From: Rugamonas sp. A1-17
GTDB taxonomy: Bacteria > Pseudomonadota > Gammaproteobacteria > Burkholderiales > Burkholderiaceae_D
DNA: 64,000 nucleotides
Direction of reading: 5' to 3'
Assembly: GCA_025548565.1 (NCBI GenBank)
Contig: JAJLPB010000019.1
Span: 52,906-116,905 of the forward strand
Part shown: positions 57,994 to 64,000 of the stretch, in pieces
Layout: every line of letters begins with the position of its first letter
How positions within the stretch are numbered: the first letter of the stretch is position 1
Notes under the pieces: model-generated
What the model saw: the letters and a program-made list of their open reading frames with translations, nothing else
Database searches by the model: none
Told to the model about the DNA's origin: nothing
Made by a program: the position numbers and the translations under genes

Positions 57994-59845
57994 CTTTAAC
58001 GACATGTTCCGTCCGGTCTATGAAACGCCGGCAACCGTAGCCTGGGGAGCGTCTAGCGTAGCTATACTGGGGTTACATCCACCGCTGTGGCCTGCGCTCG
58101 CTGCAGGGGCTTTAACCATGTCCTACGTCCGCGCGAGGGAAGCGTTTCATCTCTATCGCTTTCGTGCGTCGATATCTGCTCTACGCGTCCAGCAAATCAA
58201 GGTTGAGCACGCGATGGAGATCTCGCGCAAGCATTGGAAGCAAAATGGATTTTGGCTTGGTAACGGCTTCAAGTGGACGCAGCAAGAGGCAGAGATTGCA
58301 CGCCAGATCATGGCTCGCAGTCCCGGGGAAATAGTCGGACCACCTCGATACTTGCCTAAGGCGCTTCTGAAGGCGATCGAGCCGGCTGATTTCGTTCCCA
58401 TCAAGAAAGACGCCATTGGCGTCCCCTGGATCCATGGTATCAATCCCGTGGAACAGGAATTGAGTTTGCCGATCGAAGCGCTCGCTGGGCACACCCTGAT
58501 CGTAGGGACTACTCGAGCCGGAAAAACCCGACTGTACGAACTGCTCACCACCCAAATCGTTCATTCAAAGCACGAGAAGGCGAGCCAGGCGCTCATCATC
58601 ATTGACCCCAAGGGGGACAAGGATTGGGAGAACCGCGTTCGAGCTGAGTGCAAGAAGGCCGGACGCAAGTTCCTGTACTTCCACCCAGCACATCCATCTA
58701 AATCGATTCGAATGAATCCGCTGGCCAACTGGAACAACATGTCCGAACCAGCGACCCGCATCGGGCAACTGATTGATGCGGAAGGAACGTTTGGTGCATT
58801 CGCTTGGAAGACGCTCTTCCGAATTATGAGGGCGCAAGTTGCCGACGGATCGATGCCAACAATCCGCGACGCAAAAAAGTTCGTTCAAGGAGGCGTGGAA
58901 CCGTTGCTTGAGAGTCTCTTGGTTAAACGCTTCCATGCGAAGAATGGCGCCAAATGGGACGCTGATATCGCTACCTACATCACCGCGACAGACCCTGGTA
59001 AGGGCAAGCCTGCCCTGGTGAAGTCTCCGCGAGTGCGAGGCATGATCGCGATGTTCGAGGATTCCGGAATCAGCGACGAAGCAATCGAATCGTTGATCTC
59101 CATGGTCAACCACTCGAAAGAGCACTACAGCAAGATGATTCAGGTTTTAGAGCCTATACTGGAGATGTTGGGCTCCGACGAAATTGGCGCGATGTTGTCT
59201 CCTGATCCTCTGGATCTGAACGACAAACGTCCGATTTACGACACGGAAAAAATCATTGAAGAGGACGCTGTTCTCTACATTGGTTTGGATTCACTCTCAA
59301 ACAAGATTATCGGATCTGCAATCGGATCAATCTTCCTCGCAGACTTCGCGTCGGTAGCAGGTGCGATCTATAATTTCAAGGACAAGAAAGATATTTACTT
59401 GTTTGTTGACGAGGCGGCAGAAGTGGTGAACGAGCAAGCTATTCAATTGTTAAACAAAGGTGGCGGAGCTGGCATCAAGGCATTCATCGCAACCCAAACC
59501 ATTGCTGACTTTGATGCAGTTTTCGGTTCCGCAGCACGTACAAAACAAGCACTAGGCAACCTAAACAATGTAATATGTTTACGAGTCAAAGACCCCGATA
59601 TGGCAGCATGGATTGCTGAGTCATTCGGCAAGACGTTTGCAAGGCAAATCACAGCGTCGCAATCAACAGGTTCAGGGTCCTCACAGGCATTCACAGAATT
59701 TACTGGATCAACGTCCCGGACCATGAGCGAAGTTGAGATACCATTCGTCTCCCCTGACTTGTTGACGCGGCTTCCCGGACTTCAATACTTCGCATTTTTA
59801 GCAGGTAGTACTTTGTATAAAGGTCGACTTCCGGTGCTACAGTAA
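57983..59845 (+). CDS. traD: TraD type IV coupling protein
   Basis: A 620-residue conjugative coupling ATPase. N-terminal membrane segments lie at about 17-47. Walker A is GTTRAGKT (175-182), with the family motif IIIDPKGDKDW, and Walker B is IYLFVDEAAE (near 466-475), followed by the GIKAFIATQTIADF segment typical of the MOB_H/SXT TraD branch. It docks the relaxosome at the secretion channel and drives DNA export. It overlaps the TraI_2-like gene, as TraI-TraD do in SXT/IncC elements. No mating-pair genes are in the window. Confidence 0.85.
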   Translation: MPRDFNDMFRPVYETPATVAWGASSVAILGLHPPLWPALAAGALTMSYVRAREAFHLYRFRASISALRVQQIKVEHAMEISRKHWKQNGFWLGNGFKWTQQEAEIARQIMARSPGEIVGPPRYLPKALLKAIEPADFVPIKKDAIGVPWIHGINPVEQELSLPIEALAGHTLIVGTTRAGKTRLYELLTTQIVHSKHEKASQALIIIDPKGDKDWENRVRAECKKAGRKFLYFHPAHPSKSIRMNPLANWNNMSEPATRIGQLIDAEGTFGAFAWKTLFRIMRAQVADGSMPTIRDAKKFVQGGVEPLLESLLVKRFHAKNGAKWDADIATYITATDPGKGKPALVKSPRVRGMIAMFEDSGISDEAIESLISMVNHSKEHYSKMIQVLEPILEMLGSDEIGAMLSPDPLDLNDKRPIYDTEKIIEEDAVLYIGLDSLSNKIIGSAIGSIFLADFASVAGAIYNFKDKKDIYLFVDEAAEVVNEQAIQLLNKGGGAGIKAFIATQTIADFDAVFGSAARTKQALGNLNNVICLRVKDPDMAAWIAESFGKTFARQITASQSTGSGSSQAFTEFTGSTSRTMSEVEIPFVSPDLLTRLPGLQYFAFLAGSTLYKGRLPVLQ

Positions 59846-59919
59846 TGCTGCAGGTGCATAATTTCTTTTTAGACTGCGGCTCCCAGCAATAACTACAATA
59901 TTAATTACAAGACCTCACT

Positions 59920-60465
59920 ATGATCAAGAAAGTTAAATCCGCCCCAGCGTCTGGTAAGGCTGTCCTGGAAGATGCTATTCGTCAGCTCGGACTCGTATCG
60001 CGCGCTAAGGTCCTGTGGATCATGCATCCGCTTCTCGTGGATGTGGCCATTCGCTTTGCTGCGTACGTCGGTCCACACACCATTAACGAGACAGGTACGT
60101 CGTTGCTGCAATCGACCTTGAGCGAAGCTTTTTCCAAGCACAAGGCAGAGGTGGATCAAACAGAAAATGACCATTACGGCCAGGCCATATTTGCGCGCAC
60201 GCTTTTGCAGCACAGTAAAGAAATCTTCGCGCAGAACATTGTCGTGTCCACCGACGCTGGATCTCAGAAATGGAATCCGTTCGTTTGCGGCGCCGTTGAA
60301 TTTTTGGCGAAATTTCCAGACGCCGACGTGACGGCGACTCGTACGGCGCCGCAGATTGCGGACCAAATAGCGCAAGCGTTGATGCTGGTCAATCTTGTCC
60401 CAAAACAGATGTTGGACAACGAGACCATTACCGAACTGTTCAACGACGCCACAATAACGGCATAG
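59920..60465 (+). CDS. Hypothetical transfer-region protein, 181 aa
   Basis: Soluble protein (MIKKVKSAPASGKAVLEDAI) with helices across 15-110 and a Trp-containing mid section. It lies 75 bases after traD and precedes the DUF4400-like gene, so it belongs to the transfer operon. No catalytic motif or membrane segment. No family recognised. Confidence 0.55.
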   Translation: MIKKVKSAPASGKAVLEDAIRQLGLVSRAKVLWIMHPLLVDVAIRFAAYVGPHTINETGTSLLQSTLSEAFSKHKAEVDQTENDHYGQAIFARTLLQHSKEIFAQNIVVSTDAGSQKWNPFVCGAVEFLAKFPDADVTATRTAPQIADQIAQALMLVNLVPKQMLDNETITELFNDATITA

Positions 60466-60473
60466 TACAAAAG

Positions 60474-60501
60474 GACGCCCTGCTATCGCCGGCAGGGCGT
60501 C
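60474..60501 (+). promoter_or_regulatory. RBS-proximal hairpin before 60514
   Basis: GACGCCCTGC / GCAGGGCGTC perfect 10-bp stem with an 8-base loop, ending 12 bases before the ATG and followed by ACGGAGC (Shine-Dalgarno). Confidence 0.6.
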
Positions 60502-60513
60502 ACGGAGCGATAG

Positions 60514-61140
60514 ATGGCAATACACCCGACAGCAATTAAAAATACCTTCGCAAGCCACTTCATACTCTGGACGATCTTCCTTCCAGTCCTGGCTCTCATT
60601 TTTATCCCACTAGTTTTGCCCGAACAAAACATTGACCCAGCCGAGGTGCAAATGGCCCAGGGATTCAAAGTGGATGTTGGTCAACTGACGGATTCTGCAA
60701 ACAGCACGTTCGCAGCCGCCTTTCTGACAACTGGGATCATGAATAAGTCCGAGCAAATGTTCATGCCGAAACAAGTAGCGGGGCTGCCGATGCAGACGAG
60801 TTTACCTGCAAAGTGGATACGTGGGATTTGGTTGATGATCTACAAATTCATATGGCGCGTCCACGTGCTGCTGCACATTTTCCTTCTGCCCATGCTAGCA
60901 CTGTGCATACCCGCAGCAATTGATGGCATCGCCGTTAGAGCCAGAAAGAGTTTTCGATTCGAACGTTCAAATCCGATCTTCTTCTACTCGTCGACCCACG
61001 CGGCCGTTTTGGTGGTGGGGTTGTTTGTGTTCCTGCCGCTGGCACCACTGACGCTGACGTCAAGTCTGCTGGCAGTGATGTTGGTCGGGTTGACCGCGGC
61101 AGTGTGGGTGGCCAGCTCTAACTTCCAGACAGGCGTCTAA
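60514..61140 (+). CDS. DUF4400-like conjugative-element membrane protein
   Basis: A 208-residue membrane protein with hydrophobic segments near 15-36, 112-135, 159-178 and 184-202, and a central soluble loop. The pattern (N-terminal anchor, charged loop, LPAKWIRGIWLMIYKFIWRV, then a helical pair) matches the DUF4400 family that accompanies TraD in MOB_H elements. It probably assists the coupling protein. Its end overlaps the convergent gene at 61118 by 23 bases. Confidence 0.65.
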   Translation: MAIHPTAIKNTFASHFILWTIFLPVLALIFIPLVLPEQNIDPAEVQMAQGFKVDVGQLTDSANSTFAAAFLTTGIMNKSEQMFMPKQVAGLPMQTSLPAKWIRGIWLMIYKFIWRVHVLLHIFLLPMLALCIPAAIDGIAVRARKSFRFERSNPIFFYSSTHAAVLVVGLFVFLPLAPLTLTSSLLAVMLVGLTAAVWVASSNFQTGV

Positions 61141-61582
61141 CGAGCATTTCCTTACGGCGATATGCATTCTCGATCGCCGTAAGGTACGACAAATCAGCAT
61201 GCAGTTCGCATTCGTCGGCCACCAGTGTAAGCGCCGCCGTTGCGTCACCATCGCACAGTGCCACCAGGCGCGTCATAAGGTCCAAGTGCTTTCGCGAAGG
61301 TGTCTCGGCCTGCGTACTCGGAACTATCTCGTCCTCTTCAACTTCACTTCCATCCTCGTCATTGAGGCTCCGAATCTTGGCCTTGAGAAAATCCCACAAG
61401 ACGTAGGCAGCCATGCCAACGCCAAGTAGCGCAGTGGCGCCGAGCCTAACCGGAGCAGGCGCAGAGAGCGTCATCGCCACCTTCATCGCCAACACACCTG
61501 GTGAGAGCAACACCAACAGGCGTAGCCAGTGTTTGTCGTCCAACAGCATTGCATATTCCGCGATTTTGTTTGCGTAGTTCAT
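61118..61582 (-). CDS. Membrane-associated hypothetical protein, 154 aa
   Basis: Two hydrophobic segments (about 22-38 and 45-64) followed by an acidic linker (DEDGSEVEEDEIV) and a helical C-terminal domain. The ATG at 61582 (MNYANKIAEYA) is preferred; the frame extends to 61654 without a ribosome site. The 3' end overlaps the convergent DUF4400-like gene by 23 bases. No family recognised. Confidence 0.5.
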   Translation of the reverse strand: MNYANKIAEYAMLLDDKHWLRLLVLLSPGVLAMKVAMTLSAPAPVRLGATALLGVGMAAYVLWDFLKAKIRSLNDEDGSEVEEDEIVPSTQAETPSRKHLDLMTRLVALCDGDATAALTLVADECELHADLSYLTAIENAYRRKEMLVRRLSGS

Positions 61583-61726
61583 AAAGGTCCCGAGGTATGT
61601 AAGACCTACATTGTCGTGCACTGCCGGATATGAGGACGCGCAAATCCAGCACAAAAGTGGCAGCTTTTTTCGGTCGATTCAGAACTTGTACCTCTAACTA
61701 TCGAGCCACCGTCTGTCGAATAGTGC

Positions 61727-62332
61727 TTACACGACCCTGCTAATATCGAGCCGATCAAAGACCGCGCTTGCACGAAGAATGTCCTTGTCCTTTACTCGCA
61801 GAGACCTCTTGTAAATATCGACAGGATCTACGAGGCCAGCGTCAACAGCAATTACAAAGGATCGCAGAACGAAGGACATCGATGCAGACTTCTGAATCTT
61901 CAGCATTTTCTGCACTCTAGCGAGCACCGCCCAGTCGGTATCGCTAAGGGAGATTTTGGAACCAGTAAATTTTTGGTCTTCTGCCCACAGTTCAGGCATG
62001 GCTACCAACGCCGTGCGCAGGCGACGATAAGCGTTGCGATCTTCAACTGGCCTACCGAGGCGGCTAGCAGCATCATAGATTTCAGAACGACCAGGGTTAA
62101 GCGGCAAGATCTTGGCAATGTCGCTCGCTAGGGCTCGCACACGCGCGTACATCTCAGTCTCGGCAAGTTGAACTAACCTGGTTACGTCCCGAGAGGTGAA
62201 GGACAACCCAGCATCAGTTAAAAACTGCTTCACCGTGGTCCCGCTAGGGTAGGGTATCGCGTCACATATTTTGGCTACCATCTGCGCTTGCTCCGCCTCG
62301 TCAGCAAAGTACACATACCGATCCGATTCCAT
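61727..62332 (-). CDS. Hypothetical protein, 201 aa
   Basis: The ATG at 62332 follows AAAGGAG; a second, out-of-frame ATG sits between them. Soluble and helical with a Lys/Arg-rich C-terminal third; short motif SVIPYPSGTT-like near 25-35 gives no family. Minus strand, between the transfer block and the last leader module. Confidence 0.5.
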   Translation of the reverse strand: MESDRYVYFADEAEQAQMVAKICDAIPYPSGTTVKQFLTDAGLSFTSRDVTRLVQLAETEMYARVRALASDIAKILPLNPGRSEIYDAASRLGRPVEDRNAYRRLRTALVAMPELWAEDQKFTGSKISLSDTDWAVLARVQKMLKIQKSASMSFVLRSFVIAVDAGLVDPVDIYKRSLRVKDKDILRASAVFDRLDISRVV

Positions 62333-62446
62333 CGCATTAACTCCTTTTCAACAATCTATACCGTAACTAGTAACCACACGGCGAGATTATACAAACCAAC
62401 CACCATTGCACAACCGGGAACTCACCTAATCCTCGGAACATAACTA

Positions 62447-62496
62447 TTGGCAAAGCGAATAAACTGCGGTAAAGTTCCAATGTCGCTTTCGCGGCA
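62447..62496 (+). promoter_or_regulatory. Promoter/leader module, copy 7
   Basis: TTGGCA (62447-62452), a 17-base spacer, TAAAGT (62470-62475), five bases, then hairpin TGTCGC-TTTC-GCGGCA (62481-62496). Leader of about 125 bases to the ATG at 62608. Confidence 0.7.
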
Positions 62497-62583
62497 TGTT
62501 GCATCCCCCCACAAACTCCCTCTCCGCATCTTTAATGCCTGGCATCGAAGAGGCCGCTAGTTAGGTCTTGCCCGTTTCAAACA

Positions 62584-62596
62584 GCCGCTTCGCGGC
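62584..62596 (+). promoter_or_regulatory. RBS-proximal hairpin before 62608
   Basis: GCCGC-TTC-GCGGC ends 11 bases before the ATG and is followed by AAGGAAATG (Shine-Dalgarno). Confidence 0.6.
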
Positions 62597-62607
62597 AAGG
62601 AAATGGC

Positions 62608-63075
62608 ATGCACCACTCAGAATTGACATGCCCTTCAGTCGGGCATAAGACGTTCGAAAAATCACTCCAAACCATCACTCTCGGCGATACCTGCAAGCCG
62701 AACCAAATCACAAAATTCATACGACCACGCTCTTGTACGATCGATAGTCTTCTCATGGAGTACCCGCCAGGCGAGCTCCAGAAACTAGACTTCGTAGAAG
62801 CGCTTGGTATGTTTGACTATCCACGCTTCATCACGGCCACGTTGCAGCAACACGCATCGTTATTCGCCGATTCGCAATGCCGAATCTACCAGTTCCAAAC
62901 GCTCACAAGCTCCGGTGCGAATTTTGTCTTCGGCATGTTCATCACCGACGGCGCCAACAACCTCGTCGATCTCTGTATCGACTCTTCACAAGCGACCAAA
63001 CGCAAGCCGATCTTGATGCGCCTCATCCGCGCCATCTGTTCACCTACGTCCGTCGCCAAAAAACTCTCACACTAA
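62608..63075 (+). CDS. Hypothetical protein, 155 aa
   Basis: Soluble mixed alpha/beta protein with several Cys. It carries both leader elements. The stop lies 20 bases before the next ATG, so the downstream unknown gene and the DUF932 gene are probably in the same operon. No family recognised. Confidence 0.55.
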   Translation: MHHSELTCPSVGHKTFEKSLQTITLGDTCKPNQITKFIRPRSCTIDSLLMEYPPGELQKLDFVEALGMFDYPRFITATLQQHASLFADSQCRIYQFQTLTSSGANFVFGMFITDGANNLVDLCIDSSQATKRKPILMRLIRAICSPTSVAKKLSH

Positions 63076-63095
63076 AACTCCCAGGAGAAAAAACC

Positions 63096-63542
63096 ATGCA
63101 CCCTTCCATTACCATGCGCTCCACGGACGCCAGCTTCCCTGATCTGCCACCAGCGTCGTTTGACTATGACGCCACGACGTTCGAAACTCCAATCCACGAC
63201 GAACCGGCGCCACGCGGAGTAGTCAACCACACTACGATGTTGCCAGAAGGCCCCGCGACACGTCAGGCAATGAAAATCGCCCGCGCTATTGCCGGCACTT
63301 CCGAAATTCGCCTGCTCCGTGAGAAGGTAACCGGCATGGTCGATACCTTCATTCTCGAAACGGCGGTGATGCAACCATATCACGCGGTGCGCGCACCTCT
63401 GACTCAAGACGATGGCGAGACCCGCACTCCTTTGACCGAAGAAGACGCATTGAACGCTTTTAACGAAGCGGTCCTTGCTAAATACCCGGCTGAAAAGCTG
63501 TTCAATGGTCGCCAAATTCCAATCCACATGAACCTCATGTAA
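63096..63542 (+). CDS. Hypothetical protein, 148 aa
   Basis: The ATG at 63096 follows CCCAGGAGAA. An Asp/Pro-rich N-terminal segment (MHPSITMRSTDASFPDLPPA) is followed by helices. It sits between an unknown gene and the DUF932 gene with short gaps. No family recognised. Confidence 0.5.
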   Translation: MHPSITMRSTDASFPDLPPASFDYDATTFETPIHDEPAPRGVVNHTTMLPEGPATRQAMKIARAIAGTSEIRLLREKVTGMVDTFILETAVMQPYHAVRAPLTQDDGETRTPLTEEDALNAFNEAVLAKYPAEKLFNGRQIPIHMNLM

Positions 63543-63568
63543 CTAGGTACATTCACTGGAGAAGAAAA

Positions 63569-64000
63569 ATGGCACACGAAGTTACCATTCGACAAACTGG
63601 CCTCGCTGAAATGGCCTATGTCGGCCAAACGCCGTGGCACGGTCTTGGACAGATTCTTACACCGGGCACCAGTATCGAAGACTGGCAAATCGCAGCCGGC
63701 TTAGATTGGACGATCGAGCATTCGGTAGTGCAGTATATGAACGGCTCGTTGCACAACTTCACTGGCAACAATGTCCTGTATCGCAGCGACACGAATGCTC
63801 CGCTGTCCATCGTCAGCGACCGTTATCACATCGTGCAGCCTAAGCAGATTCTGGAGTTCTTCCGCGAACTGGTAAGCGAACACGGATTTAGTATCGAGAC
63901 GGCCGGCACTCTCCGCGGCGGCAAGCGGATCTGGGCACTCGCCCGCACCAACTTCGATGATGAAGTAGTGCAGGACGATCTCGTGAAAACATACCTCTTG
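63569..64000 (+). CDS. DUF932-family protein (3' end outside window)
   Basis: The 144 visible residues begin MAHEVTIRQTGLAEMAYVG and show the DUF932 opening: TPWHGLG near 22-28, then LYRSDTNAPLSIVSDRYHIV, and the LRGGKRIWALART stretch. DUF932 proteins are common on phages and large plasmids and are of unknown function. A Shine-Dalgarno CTGGAGAAG precedes the ATG. The gene is cut by the window edge. Confidence 0.8.
   Translation, partial: MAHEVTIRQTGLAEMAYVGQTPWHGLGQILTPGTSIEDWQIAAGLDWTIEHSVVQYMNGSLHNFTGNNVLYRSDTNAPLSIVSDRYHIVQPKQILEFFRELVSEHGFSIETAGTLRGGKRIWALARTNFDDEVVQDDLVKTYLL

Overview
This window looks like about half of a large, probably conjugative plasmid (or an integrated element of plasmid origin) from a Gram-negative proteobacterium. 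I favour a beta-proteobacterium of the Oxalobacteraceae type, but no rRNA, tRNA or housekeeping gene confirms that. The plasmid reading rests on four things. There is a Rep_3-type initiator next to 13 iterons. A ParA/ParB pair lies beside five identical palindromic centromere-like sites. There is a MOB_H-type transfer block (TraI_2-like protein, TraD coupling ATPase, DUF4400-like membrane protein). There are also plasmid-typical accessory genes: SSB, SbcCD-like proteins, a HigBA-like toxin-antitoxin, a Nuc-type nuclease, a DUF932 protein and FlhDC-like activators.

Layout. 1-3.2 kb: small membrane and unknown genes plus a nitrilase-fold protein. 3.4-27 kb: a GC-rich defence island, nearly all on the minus strand. 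It holds an Abi_2/HEPN gene with a convergent candidate ncRNA, a McrBC-like pair, and three very large STAND/NACHT NTPases, each with an N-terminal PD-(D/E)XK (Mrr-like) nuclease. A tyrosine recombinase and coiled-coil DNA-binding protein sit between the second and third NTPase. 27-32.3 kb: small unknown genes, a lipoprotein and a YfbU-family protein. 32.6-39.8 kb: maintenance core with the parS array, parA-parB, rep, oriV iterons and a recombinase with an unusual active site. 39.8-41.6 kb: a GntR-type regulator and apparently eroded DNA. 41.6-53.4 kb: plus-strand backbone genes of lower GC, including sbcD, nuc, sbcC, ssb and higBA. 53.6-56 kb: minus-strand genes, including an flhD/flhC-like pair similar to the acaDC/setDC activators of IncC/SXT elements. 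56.8-61.1 kb: transfer block. 61.1-64 kb: unknown genes and the start of a DUF932 gene cut by the window edge.

The most unusual signal is not a protein. A promoter/5'-leader module recurs seven times on both strands between 27.5 and 62.5 kb. It has a sigma70-like -10 box, exactly 5 nt, and then a small hairpin of the form TGYCGS-loop-CGGCA at the predicted transcript 5' end. It is followed by a 110-240 nt leader before sbcC, ssb and five unknown genes. A second hairpin class sits 11-18 nt before the start codon, just ahead of the Shine-Dalgarno, of at least ten backbone genes. Many backbone genes also end in compact hairpins. Together these suggest coordinated post-transcriptional control of the backbone that is separate from the defence island. 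Starts, domain limits and functions are read by eye; no searches were run.
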